Positions 1-7,753 of a DNA stretch of 39,970 nt are shown here, in pieces. Source of the DNA: Devosia nanyangense (GTDB lineage: Bacteria; Pseudomonadota; Alphaproteobacteria; Rhizobiales; Devosiaceae); contig JACRAF010000066.1 in the NCBI GenBank assembly GCA_016213505.1, forward strand, positions 1 to 39,970. The letters are read 5' to 3'. The position numbers and the translations under genes were made by a program. Position 1 is the stretch's first letter. Every line of letters starts with the position of its first letter. The notes under the pieces are model-generated. The model saw nothing but the letters and a program-made list of their open reading frames with translations, made no database searches and was not told where the DNA came from.

Positions 1-153
1 CTCCACGGGCTCTACCAAGTTCGCAAGCTGAACTTCGAGAAGCTGGCGGCAACTCTGCACGAAAATGCGGCTGAGCTCGCCCAGAAGCAGCACGGGAAAG
101 CAGAAGTTGCGGTGCAGCCGCGCCGCCGGACCATTCGGCAGTCCCTGGATTGA
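1..153 (+). CDS. 3' end of an unrecognised protein-coding gene (partial)
   Basis: The first frame is open from the window edge to a TGA at 151-153 and gives 50 C-terminal residues rich in Lys, Arg, Gln and Ala (ending RRRTIRQSLD). The amphipathic, basic character would suit the end of a DNA-binding or recombinase-type protein, but no family is recognisable from this length. The start and most of the gene lie outside the window. Confidence 0.4.
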   Translation, partial: LHGLYQVRKLNFEKLAATLHENAAELAQKQHGKAEVAVQPRRRTIRQSLD

Positions 154-516
154 TGCCGAGCCCAGCTCCTACGGGGTTCTGGTGGGCCAGACACCGCGGC
201 CTAACGGGCGCGTACCGAGAGCGGCCTTAGAGATATGTTCTAATGCGGAAAGAAAAGTCGCGTAGTCCACTGCCCGCAATGTTCTATCCGTATTTTCTTA
301 AGTGCTGGGTCCCTCGCCGGTGCGCGACTATGAGGGTCGGCCCCAGCCGGCCCCAGCCTCAGTTAGTCTCCACCTACGGGAAAAATCGGCCCCACGACTG
401 CTCAGCACGTCAGCAAGTCGGCCTAACTGCCGGTAAGATCGGTGCTTCAGTCAGGAGGCACCGGGACATCGGCGTAGTGTGCCCAAAATGGCACTGAACA
501 AAGTCCCCGATTTCCG
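154..516. other. Non-coding stretch with one half of an 18-base dispersed repeat
   Basis: No reading frame here looks like a protein. GGCCCCAGCCTCAGTTAG at 349-366 recurs with one mismatch at 4953-4970, and GGCCCCAGCC is itself doubled just upstream. The stretch leads into the hairpin cluster at 517-637. It looks like decayed intergenic or mobile-element sequence. Confidence 0.4.
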
Positions 517-637
517 GGCCTCTCCGGAGGTCCCTGAGTAGTGCCCCCCACTACTTGGGCTAAAAGCCCTCAGTGCCGCAGCGGCCGGGGCTTTGAGGCC
601 GATTTTGCCCCAAAAAGCGAGTAGTGTCCCACGACAC
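517..637. other. Cluster of five short perfect or near-perfect hairpins
   Basis: Successive inverted repeats can be read directly: GGGCCTC/GAGGTCCC (one bulged base) around 517-535, AGTAGTG/CACTACT with a 5-base loop at 537-555, GGGCT-AAA-AGCCC at 557-569, GCCGC-A-GCGGC at 575-585, and GTGTC-CCAC-GACAC at 624-637. They lie just downstream of the minus-strand gene ending at 687. They could form a terminator region, a structured RNA or a mobile-element end. No protein is encoded. Confidence 0.4.
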
Positions 638-686
638 CGGACCGGGCGGGCTCTTCGGCATGAACCTCTCGACGAAACCGCGCCTC

Positions 687-914
687 CTAGCTCGGCTTCT
701 TGCCGATGGCGGCACGCAGCAGCCGGCTCACGGTGTCGTCGTCGGTCTCGCCGGGGACGCGGGCGGTATCGATGCGGTCGAACACCTCGTCATCAACCGG
801 GATCGTCCAGCGCCCATCGGGCAGTCGTGCCGCGGTCCGGCGGATCGTGTAGCCGGGTAGGGCCTGAACATCGATCAGGTGCTTGGTCTCGTCGCTGACG
901 GTGATGATCTTCAT
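687..914 (-). CDS. Small 75-residue protein, antitoxin-like in size and make-up
   Basis: This acidic 75-residue protein begins MKIITVSDETKHLI and ends in a basic tail. A strong Shine-Dalgarno (AGGGGAGG) precedes the ATG at 914 by about ten bases, so the start is well supported. It lies 84 bases downstream of the 999-1529 gene on the same strand, and the two may be co-transcribed. The short beta-strand start followed by RR...LPDGRW resembles many small accessory proteins, but I do not recognise a family. An antitoxin or small regulator is possible, though there is no obvious toxin partner. Confidence 0.55.
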   Translation of the reverse strand: MKIITVSDETKHLIDVQALPGYTIRRTAARLPDGRWTIPVDDEVFDRIDTARVPGETDDDTVSRLLRAAIGKKPS

Positions 915-998
915 GGCGCGTGCCTCCCCTATGTGGGGGTCAACACGCTTGCTCGGGGCGACAAGGCCAGTGCGATCTGCGAAACGAAGAGGCAGTGG

Positions 999-1529
999 TT
1001 AGCGGGAACCGGCCAACGCGACGAGGTCTCGCCGGAAGGCGACGACTTGGCGCCGTACCGCCGTGTCGAACACGGCGCCGTCGTCGAGCAGCGACCACCG
1101 CAATGCGTCGAACTTGACGAGCTTGTCGTCGATGCCGCGGGCCGGATGCAGGACAATCCGATCAATGAGAGCTGCAATCTCGTCGGCACTCGCGGACCAG
1201 CGCGCCCAGGCGACATGGTAGCCTACCTTTTCGCAGATGGTGTCGAGAGCTGCCCTCTGGCGCCGACGGGAGCCTGCCGTGGGCTTGGTTCGCGGGGCGG
1301 CGATCCTATCGGCCTCGGCCGCAAGTTGTCGCACCTGGCGGCCCTGTCGGGCACAGCGGCGGCGCAGGCGGGCGAACTCGGCGCGCGGAGCGTGGCGTTT
1401 TGTGTTGTACCGGAAGGTAGTAGGGGTTAAGGCTGCGACCCGAGGCGAATTACTGGCGTGACCGAAATGAAATATTTCGTCGCCGTTCTGCCATTTCTTC
1501 TTGCCTTGATGTTCTCGCTTGCCGCGCAA
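999..1529 (-). CDS. Small Arg-rich protein, paralogue of the 5216-5536 product; start uncertain
   Basis: The frame is open, but the only in-frame ATG (1529) lies antisense to the signal peptide of the 1458 gene and has no ribosome site, so translation probably begins further in (below about 1430) or the true start is lost. The C-terminal half matches the 5216-5536 product: both have an Arg-rich N-terminal region, then a D.I...PA.G.D.L.VK..ALRW.L block and a final basic helix. The pair looks like one small DNA- or RNA-binding family of unknown function. It may be a 5'-truncated copy. Confidence 0.5.
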   Translation of the reverse strand: MRGKREHQGKKKWQNGDEIFHFGHASNSPRVAALTPTTFRYNTKRHAPRAEFARLRRRCARQGRQVRQLAAEADRIAAPRTKPTAGSRRRQRAALDTICEKVGYHVAWARWSASADEIAALIDRIVLHPARGIDDKLVKFDALRWSLLDDGAVFDTAVRRQVVAFRRDLVALAGSR

Positions 1530-4430
1530 TCTGCGCCAGCTTTTGTTGGGCAGTATGCCTGTGTCGTGGGCTCGACATCGGACGATGTAGCGTCGCTGCG
1601 GGCAAAACCCGGGCAGGACTCCGAAGAAATCGGCCGGCTTGAGCCAGGGTCCGCGCTACAGGTCACCGACAGCCAGGACGGCTGGGTGAACGTCGACGTC
1701 ATCGGGGCGAGGAAAGTCTCGGGCTGGATTGATGCCAGGTTCCTCTCGGGTGTCGATGACCCCGCAGCCTGCGCCGAGGCGGCGCCCGGAGTAGTGACGA
1801 AGGGCGACACGGCCAAACCCGCCGAGGAAAAGTCGGAGCCGGACGCGGCGGGCGAAGAATTTGCGTGCGTGGCAAACCTTGCTGCCGGCGATTTCCTGAC
1901 GCTGCGCGAAAAGCCCTCGTCCCGTTCCGGCGAGCTTGCGCGCCTGGCGGACGGCTCGGCGCTCCGCGTGATCGGCGCGGAGGGCAGTTGGGCGCAGGTG
2001 GTTGTGCTGAGCAGCAAGCCAGGCAGCGGCTGGGTGAACGCCAAGTATCTCGTGCGGGTCGATGACCCGGCAGCCTGCACCGGAGAAACCGCCGTCAATG
2101 AAGAGCCAGTTCCGGTGCCGGTCAGCGACGAGTTTGCCTGCGTCGCCAATCTCAAGGCCGGCGACTTCCTGACCTTGCGCGAGAAGCCATCGGCAAACGC
2201 TGGCCAGATCGACCATCTGCTGATCGGCACGCCGCTGCGCGTCACCGGCATGGACGGCACCTGGTACAGTGTCGATGTGCTGCGCGGCGAACCCGAATCC
2301 GGATGGGTGAACGGCAAGTATGTCGAGCAGACAAAAGATGCGGAATCGTGCAAGGGCGAGAGCGACACCGCCGAGACGACCAAGCCCGGCAGCGACGAGG
2401 GGCCGGTTGGAGACGAGCCTATCGACCCTGATACCCTTTGCGATCAGGCCGCCGATCTTGATCCCGACGGCAATGCCATCATCCCGACAGGAGCTATCGA
2501 GATCACGCTGCCTGCGTTGGTGGTGGAACCCCGCGGCCTGGTGTCCGACCTCTATCCCGGGCTCGATACGACGACCGACGCCTTTTACGGCAAACTGCCG
2601 TGCGAACCCTCGATCGGCGGTACGCTTCCCGATGCGGTGAACACGGAACCCACCAAGGACGAGATCGAGATCGAAGCGGCCCTCGAGGACTTTGAGGGTG
2701 ACAATGCCAAGCACATTGCGGAAGACCTGCAAGTCAACCCCATGCCCGCTTTGATCAGCTTCGCACCATTCGCATTTGGACCGTGCACGATCGACCTGAA
2801 GACAGTCCCTTGCGACAGCCCCCGCTTCCTGCAGGCCGACCAGCCGTTCGAAGGCCGCGACATTATCTATGTGAACGGGCTCGACACAGCCAACCTAACG
2901 GACTGGATCCTCAACACGCCCGGCGCGCGGCAGCGCTGGGTCGGGCCGCAGGACCCGGGAACGGTTTCCGCATACCTCGATCCCAACGGCTATTTCCGGC
3001 AGCAGGCGAAGGAGTACTGGGGCCCGCATATCCGCGAGAATCTTTTCGATCCCGACAACCCGGGCAACCCGGTCGCCGGCTGGCAGTTCACCGGTGCGCC
3101 GGTCTACACTCCCAAGCACAATCGCTACCTGTTGGTGGCGTGGTCTACCAGCAACACGATCGAATATGCGCAGGCGGCGCTGCTGACCCAGATCCAGCTG
3201 GCCATGTCGCCGAGCGCGCTCAACGTCGTCACCCCGCCAAACTATCCGCCGCAGTTCCACCGCCCGTTCTGCTCGAACGGCTGCATAATCATCAGCCATT
3301 CGACCGGCCCTCTTGTCGTCTCGAGCGCCATGGGCCTCGCGGCGGAAGGCTTCTTCGGTCCCGGCGGCAAGCAGATCCCGGGGAAGATCTTCGCCCAGGT
3401 GGCTTTCGAGGGAGCGATTTCTGGAACGCGGTTCGCCACTGTGGCGCTCGCCGCCGGAGTGTCGTCCAGCGCGGCGCTTTGCACGCTCTTTACCGGTGCG
3501 CTGCCCGCCATAGGGTGCACAGCGGCCGCGGCCCAATTCCTGGGTACCAGCGTGCTCCGCGACCTGGTGCCGTTGGTGGCCCAGAATGTCTGGGGACCTG
3601 CGGTGAACGCCTCGCCTGTGCGGACGGTCACCGTGGCAGGGGGTCACCCGAGCGGCAAGATGCTGGGCCTGATGAAGCCGTTCCTGCCTGGGCTCGACGA
3701 TGGCGTGGTTTCGATGAACTCGGCCTGCGGCAACCCCAATCCCGTTTACCCGCTGATCCGAGCCCCGAGCGGCGCCGTGGTCACTAGTCTGGTCAAAGCC
3801 TTCGACTTCTCGGAAAACGGCGGCAGGCTACTTCGCTCGATCGCGAACTTCATCAGCAGCAAGAATTTCTATGCTCCGCCGCCTGCCATCAGGTACCTAA
3901 CGACCGGCTGCACGCCCTATGTCTCGCCGACCGGAATGGTGATGCCAATAGCTGACGCGATGGGTGGCTCGGCCTGGGACGCACGAAATCGCTACCGCAA
4001 CTACTATTCGTTCCTTCAGGCGACGCTCAGCCACTCCTACGACGGAGGCAGCGAGGGAAACCAGGCGGCGCTCAACAACCCATGGCCGAGCGCTTCAGGC
4101 CTGCCCGCGAGCGTCAGCGACGTTAGGCACTACCTCAATTTCTTCGGCTTCTATACCGACAATATCGAAGAGAGCATGGCAGTGACCGACAGCGCCATCT
4201 ATGCGCGGGACGCTAACGGCACATACCTGGTCAAGCCCATCCCGGTCGAGGAGTTCGTGATTGGCAGGAAACTCTCGTTCAAGATACCCAGGCCCTTGTT
4301 GTACCCGCACGGCAGATGCCCAAACCGCTGGTGCAGTTGGTGGATCTGGAAACGCACCTACGACATGCCTGTTAATTGGCAGTTCAAGCAGTCCAGCCAC
4401 TACGTCTACGAGTTCGTGGCAAGGCGGTGA
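1458..4430 (+). CDS. Exported protein with three SH3b domains and an alpha/beta-hydrolase-like domain
   Basis: The 990-residue product starts with a signal peptide (residues 4-26, ending QSAPA). Three bacterial SH3 repeats follow, at about 34-105, 135-207 and 226-298, each beginning [YF]ACV and containing SGW[IV][DN].[RK][FY]; the second and third are the most alike. After an acidic linker comes a domain starting DIIYVNGLDTAN (468-479) with ISHSTG at 612-617, a lipase-like nucleophile elbow in which the first Gly is Ser (S-H-S615-T-G). Secreted SH3b proteins usually bind cell wall or carbohydrate, so an envelope or extracellular hydrolase is likely. The substrate is unknown. The GTG at 1458 and the ATG at 1467 are both possible starts. 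Confidence 0.75.
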   Translation: MTEMKYFVAVLPFLLALMFSLAAQSAPAFVGQYACVVGSTSDDVASLRAKPGQDSEEIGRLEPGSALQVTDSQDGWVNVDVIGARKVSGWIDARFLSGVDDPAACAEAAPGVVTKGDTAKPAEEKSEPDAAGEEFACVANLAAGDFLTLREKPSSRSGELARLADGSALRVIGAEGSWAQVVVLSSKPGSGWVNAKYLVRVDDPAACTGETAVNEEPVPVPVSDEFACVANLKAGDFLTLREKPSANAGQIDHLLIGTPLRVTGMDGTWYSVDVLRGEPESGWVNGKYVEQTKDAESCKGESDTAETTKPGSDEGPVGDEPIDPDTLCDQAADLDPDGNAIIPTGAIEITLPALVVEPRGLVSDLYPGLDTTTDAFYGKLPCEPSIGGTLPDAVNTEPTKDEIEIEAALEDFEGDNAKHIAEDLQVNPMPALISFAPFAFGPCTIDLKTVPCDSPRFLQADQPFEGRDIIYVNGLDTANLTDWILNTPGARQRWVGPQDPGTVSAYLDPNGYFRQQAKEYWGPHIRENLFDPDNPGNPVAGWQFTGAPVYTPKHNRYLLVAWSTSNTIEYAQAALLTQIQLAMSPSALNVVTPPNYPPQFHRPFCSNGCIIISHSTGPLVVSSAMGLAAEGFFGPGGKQIPGKIFAQVAFEGAISGTRFATVALAAGVSSSAALCTLFTGALPAIGCTAAAAQFLGTSVLRDLVPLVAQNVWGPAVNASPVRTVTVAGGHPSGKMLGLMKPFLPGLDDGVVSMNSACGNPNPVYPLIRAPSGAVVTSLVKAFDFSENGGRLLRSIANFISSKNFYAPPPAIRYLTTGCTPYVSPTGMVMPIADAMGGSAWDARNRYRNYYSFLQATLSHSYDGGSEGNQAALNNPWPSASGLPASVSDVRHYLNFFGFYTDNIEESMAVTDSAIYARDANGTYLVKPIPVEEFVIGRKLSFKIPRPLLYPHGRCPNRWCSWWIWKRTYDMPVNWQFKQSSHYVYEFVARR

Positions 4431-4463
4431 TGACTGCGGCAGCAACTGATGGGGGATAGAACC

Positions 4464-4754
4464 ATGTTCAAGCTCATGCTTACCGGCCTCATGGCAGCGG
4501 TGTCGATCGCCGGTTTCGCTTCAGGCGGATTTGCCAAGGAGCAGTCCGCCGAACACAACAGGATGTGCGAATCGGTGTTCGGTAAGAATCAGGCGGATAT
4601 CGAGAAGATGGTTGGAGCCGGCGATATTGCTGGCGTGCAATCTATCTTCGTTCGGGCCAATTGTCCGGAGTTTGGCGGTCAGGCCTTAATGAAGATCAAG
4701 TGCACGGTCACCATACTTCCGCCCGCCATCATCTGCACCTTTGGGGCGCGCTGA
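4464..4754 (+). CDS. Small exported protein of unknown function
   Basis: The product is about 96 residues, starting at the ATG at 4464, which has GGGGGAT just upstream; an ATG at 4449 lies in frame but has no good site. A signal peptide (MFKLMLTGLMAAVSIAGFASG) is followed by a short mature domain with four cysteines, which could form two disulfides. It starts 33 bases after the SH3b-hydrolase gene, so the two are probably co-transcribed, and it could be a partner or inhibitor of that enzyme. No family is recognised. Confidence 0.6.
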   Translation: MFKLMLTGLMAAVSIAGFASGGFAKEQSAEHNRMCESVFGKNQADIEKMVGAGDIAGVQSIFVRANCPEFGGQALMKIKCTVTILPPAIICTFGAR

Positions 4755-5215
4755 CGGGCGCCGGCGAGCTAGATCGAATTCTCGGTAGTTCATTCGGTTC
4801 TCATCGCACAGCGATAGCTGCCCTTTCCCAGGGCGGCCCCGGCCTCCAAGATCTGAGGCCAAACGCGCGAACCGCCGCCGACCTCCGCTGGCGACTAGGC
4901 CAGTAGAATCAGAATCTAGCGGGTCCTCCCCGGCCGTGAAGCGGCGAGGGCCGGCCCCAGCCGCAGTTAGGCAGCAGCAACGGGGATTTATGCCTATGCC
5001 TGCCATCCAATGCCCCGCCACCCCGCCTAACCCCACGGGGTTGGCCGTGTATTGGGTCCCGGCAGCTGACCCCATGTAGGAGTCTGCGGCGTTTAGGGCC
5101 TCGCGGAGACGCCCGGAACTCCGCGATGTCCGAAGGCACTGCCAGTGCCCTAGGTAAGGCCCTCGCGCATCGCGGGTAGTACATGACGCTTCCAGCGAAG
5201 CGCCACCACCGCTAC
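4755..5215. other. Non-coding, hairpin-dense stretch with the second copy of the 18-base repeat
   Basis: No gene is seen. GGGTCCTCCCCGGCCGT (4921-4937) recurs at 7566-7582, and GGCCCCAGCCGCAGTTAG (4953-4970) recurs at 349-366. Inverted repeats crowd the right half: AACCCC-AC-GGGGTT near 5030-5043, TCGCGGAG/CTCCGCGA at 5101-5126, GGCACTG-C-CAGTGCC at 5135-5149 and CGCTTC-CAGC-GAAGCG at 5188-5203. The last ends 13 bases beyond the stop of the minus-strand gene at 5216 and could terminate it. The arrangement mirrors 349-637. Confidence 0.5.
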
Positions 5216-5536
5216 CTATCCGCGGGCCAGCCGGCGAGCTTCCTGGTGGAGGGAGCGAAGCTGCCGAAGGCCCTTGGCATCGAGGATCGCGTCGGTTTCT
5301 TCGAGGAACCAGCGCAAGGCGCCGATCTTCACTGAGAGGCCATCGAGCCCAAGGGCGGGAGTGCCAGCGATCTGATCGACGAGACCGAGCGCCTCATCCA
5401 TGGTGCCCGACCAAGCTTGCCATTGCGCCGGTCCACCTTCCGCGCCCCGCCGTTGCCGTCTCGCCCGCCGCACCAGGCGGCGAAGTTTCACATCAAGGGC
5501 GAGCAGATCGGCGTCGTCGACCACCTCTTTCGCCAT
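5216..5536 (-). CDS. Small Arg-rich protein, paralogue of the 999-1529 product
   Basis: The product is 106 residues from the ATG at 5536, preceded by ACAGGGG. An Arg-rich segment (about residues 19-32) is followed by a helical domain with GLDGLSVKIGALRWFLEETD and a basic C-terminal helix. The same block occurs in the 999-1529 product, with the same order and spacing. The high charge and small size suggest a nucleic-acid-associated protein. I do not recognise a named family. Its downstream side is the hairpin-dense 5029-5203 segment, as for the paralogue. Confidence 0.55.
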   Translation of the reverse strand: MAKEVVDDADLLALDVKLRRLVRRARRQRRGAEGGPAQWQAWSGTMDEALGLVDQIAGTPALGLDGLSVKIGALRWFLEETDAILDAKGLRQLRSLHQEARRLARG

Positions 5537-6015
5537 CCCCTGTCTCCGCGGCATTGCGAGATGACACAAGGGGTGAGCCGCCGAGGAAGTCTAGACTCGA
5601 GACTGGGAAACATCCCTAAGTCGGGCCGTCCAGGCGAGCCGCTCGCCAGTCGCGGTAAGTTGTGTTCTGCGGGGGCAGAGCCCCTTCCTTGAGCTATGAG
5701 CGCGACGATACGGGCATGACGTGTTGACGGTCCTGCCGAGCGTGGTGCAAATGCGCCTAGTTTGCGCGGATTGAAGGCCTGTCGCTCTGTCCAGGCCGAT
5801 AGGCCTTAATGAACCACCAACCTCTCAGGCCACCGGCGGTGTCGGTTGTCCAGACCGGTCTGGAAGAACGCAGTCCTATATACGTCACAGCATGGAGCAC
5901 TCAGCTCAACCTGCCGCGCACAAGAACAGTTGTGGCACGCCCGGGCTCGTTACCATGCCCGGGACGGCGGGCGCCGCCATCGACGTCGGCCCGCCGTCCG
6001 CAAGGACACGGTCAC
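5537..6015. other. Non-coding stretch with an 11-bp inverted repeat
   Basis: No convincing gene is seen. GGACGGCGGGC (5962-5972) and GCCCGCCGTCC (5989-5999) form a perfect 11-bp stem with a 16-base loop, 17 bases beyond the stop of the EthD-like gene on the minus strand. It probably marks the 3' end of that transcript, although there is no T-run. A CCCGGG pair at about 5940-5963 could form a competing stem. Confidence 0.4.
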
Positions 6016-6327
6016 CTATGCGTCTTCAGTGACGACAATCAGCATGGGTGCTCCGCCGGAACTGATCGACGCGGCGTGCGCCAGAGCTTCCTTACCGCCG
6101 TTAGAACCCGCGCAGGCCTTCAGTGCTTCTAGCGTCGGAAAGCTCACGTCGGACATCAGGTGATAGGGCGGTGGGGCGAAGCCTGGGCCGACGACGCGCT
6201 GAGTCGTGACGCCGGTAGCGCCCACGAGCTTCGGGCCGGCGTAGGGCAGATGTTCTTGACGATAGGCGCGGTCAAATTCCGGGATGTCCTTGGGTATCGG
6301 ATAGAGAATGAGGAGGTGGGCGGTCAT
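6016..6327 (-). CDS. EthD-family protein
   Basis: This 103-residue single-domain protein starts MTAHLLILYPIPKDIPEFDR and continues with YRQEHLPYAGPKLVG. A strand, then a D..F...Y...H.P hallmark, is the start of EthD-type dimeric ferredoxin-like barrels, and the length is typical of the family. These small proteins accompany oxidative catabolic enzymes, often with no proven catalysis. AGAGGAAC lies just before the ATG at 6325-6327. It sits downstream of the broken DUF488 gene and the HxlR regulator on the same strand, which could control it. Its exact role is unknown. Confidence 0.7.
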   Translation of the reverse strand: MTAHLLILYPIPKDIPEFDRAYRQEHLPYAGPKLVGATGVTTQRVVGPGFAPPPYHLMSDVSFPTLEALKACAGSNGGKEALAHAASISSGGAPMLIVVTEDA

Positions 6328-6429
6328 GAGATGTTCCTCTCGTCTTGGGTGAGTTCGCGAGAGGGTTATGGACGGCTGGGCGGTTCCGATGGGGTACGGA
6401 ATTCTGACCATCCGAAGCTCGGCTCGGCC

Positions 6430-6665
6430 GTCCGGCCTGGGCGCGATCGAGGACCGCTCTGAAATCCGTGAGCAGCTCGCGAAGCACGGAGCGGTGGCAG
6501 CGGGTCTCGTCTTCGCAGTAGCAGCCGAAGGCGAAATTGGCCCCCCGCGACAGTGTGGCAAGAAGATCCAGCGTACGGCGAGGCGCGAAGGCGCCGCACA
6601 GCGCCGACCCGGGGGCCCTCCTGTGGACTACGGGGGCCGCCCAGGCGAACGATTCGAATCGTCAC
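6430..6665 (-). pseudogene. DUF488-family gene, internally deleted and frameshifted
   Basis: Starting at the GTG at 6665, the N-terminus (MTIRIVRLGGPRSPQEG, then RVGAVRR) is the normal beginning of a DUF488-type protein. A different frame then gives LDLLATLSRGANFAFGCYCE and DETRCHRSVLRELL, the characteristic C-terminal Cys/His block. The middle of the domain is missing and the two halves are out of frame, so the gene is broken. Its GTG overlaps the HxlR stop codon as GTGA, so the two were once translationally coupled. The second frame runs on to 6272, but homology fades near 6430. Confidence 0.65.
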
Positions 6666-7369
6666 GCTACGCCCAACGCCGCCGGAACAGAGCGTCGATC
6701 ACTCTCTGCTGCAGCCGGCCCGATGTGGGCGAAAGGATAGAGATCGAACCACTTAGGAAAGGCGCGGGTGAGCGCCTTAGGTCCCTCAATCACCAGCCCC
6801 AGTCTTTGAGCGTCGACGAAGCTCATGTCACCACGCCACCATGCGACGGCAGCGGCGATTGTTCCTCGCACACACACAGGTTCGGGGAAACCTGGGTTCT
6901 GGCGACAGAGCGAAGCTTCGGTCTTGTTGAGCAGCAGGAAGCGCTGGGGATGGCCACGAATCTCGAACCTCACGACCAAGGGATTCTTGGGCAGGGCCGA
7001 AAAGCGCACCCGCCGTTGCATATCGACCAGCAACGGTTCCAGATCGAGGTCCTCCGCAGTTGGCTCCCGCACCAGCCAACGCTGTCCCCATGTTCCGAGG
7101 GCACTCACTAGAATCGCCAACTCCTGCCCCGCTGCTGTGAGAGCGTACTCGGGGCCGTGCGCCGCATCCACGCGCGTTACGGCGCCCGCAAGCACCAAGG
7201 CCTGCAGTCGTCCGGAAAGCACGGTGCGCGAGACCCTAGGGATCCCCCTGCGGATGTCATTGAAGCGGCGACTGCCACAGAGGATCTCTCTCACGATCAA
7301 AAGCGTCCACCGACCGCCCAATGCCTCGTGGGCGCGCGCGATGGAGCAGAACTGTCCGTATCCCACCAT
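6662..7369 (-). CDS. HxlR-family winged-helix transcriptional regulator
   Basis: The product is 235 residues. The N-terminal 90 residues carry the HxlR winged helix, with C8SIARAHEALGGRWTLLIVR, then RFNDIRRGIPRVSRTVLSGR and a wing ending GPEYALTAAGQEL. The rest (about 115-235) resembles the SCP2-like C-terminal domain found on longer HxlR proteins and may bind a hydrophobic ligand. TAGGAGGG precedes the ATG at 7369. Its likely targets are itself, the coupled DUF488 gene (now broken), the EthD-like gene below it and perhaps the divergent gene at 7754. Confidence 0.85.
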   Translation of the reverse strand: MVGYGQFCSIARAHEALGGRWTLLIVREILCGSRRFNDIRRGIPRVSRTVLSGRLQALVLAGAVTRVDAAHGPEYALTAAGQELAILVSALGTWGQRWLVREPTAEDLDLEPLLVDMQRRVRFSALPKNPLVVRFEIRGHPQRFLLLNKTEASLCRQNPGFPEPVCVRGTIAAAVAWWRGDMSFVDAQRLGLVIEGPKALTRAFPKWFDLYPFAHIGPAAAESDRRSVPAALGVA

Positions 7370-7552
7370 ACAGCCCTCCTAGCATAACTGACCGTGCTGG
7401 CGCGGTACGGATTCTGGACCGGCCCCCGATTCTTCGGCTAGTCATCGTCCGGTGTCTTGGTTGGTATGATTCGCCGTCGATCTGGCGGTCAGGCGACACA
7501 GTATCAGTTTGCTCAGGAAGCTGCCTAGCTACCTCCAAGGACGACGTTCTTA

Positions 7553-7564
7553 GTGAGGCCTCAC
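7553..7564. promoter_or_regulatory. Perfect 12-bp palindrome GTGAGGCCTCAC
   Basis: GTGAGGCCTCAC reads the same on both strands. It adjoins the IstB scar and lies about 190 bases before the gene at 7754. It could be an operator or a trace of a mobile-element junction; nothing else in the window repeats it. Confidence 0.25.
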
Positions 7565-7589
7565 AGGGTCCTCCCCGGCCGTTGCGCTA

Positions 7590-7686
7590 CACAGCAACTG
7601 GCCGCCTGACTGAGCAAAGGGCAGATAGCCGAGCTCATCGAGGACGACGAAGTCCTTGCGCCCGAGAAAGTCGGCCACAATCCCAG
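7590..7686 (-). pseudogene. istB: Internal fragment of an IS21-type istB transposition gene
   Basis: On the minus strand one frame gives IVADFLGRKDFVVLDELGYL followed by PFAQSGGQLL, the Walker B region of the IstB AAA+ helper ATPase. Normal IstB continues with a helix and a TTN motif; here the frame leaves the family after QLL and stops, and upstream a TGA follows within a few codons. Only about 30 of roughly 250 residues remain. The break coincides with GGGTCCTCCCCGGCCGT, a 17-base sequence also at 4921, which may mark an old recombination joint. Confidence 0.75.
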
Positions 7687-7753
7687 GTCATGGACATGTC
7701 GGCCGGGAAAGGAGCAAACTAGACAAAGCCTGGCACCTTGGGAGGGGGACCTG

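Noticed and set aside
1656..2732. A 358-codon minus-strand open frame inside the SH3b-hydrolase gene
   Set aside because: It is a shadow of the SH3b repeats, which are clear on the plus strand.
2783..3787. A 334-codon Arg/Pro-rich plus-strand frame within the SH3b-hydrolase gene
   Set aside because: Composition is typical of an off-frame reading of GC-rich DNA, and it overlaps the real hydrolase domain.
5809..6132. A 107-codon open frame between the small basic gene and the EthD-like gene
   Set aside because: No ribosome site, no motifs and overlap with the 11-bp inverted repeat and the EthD-like gene.
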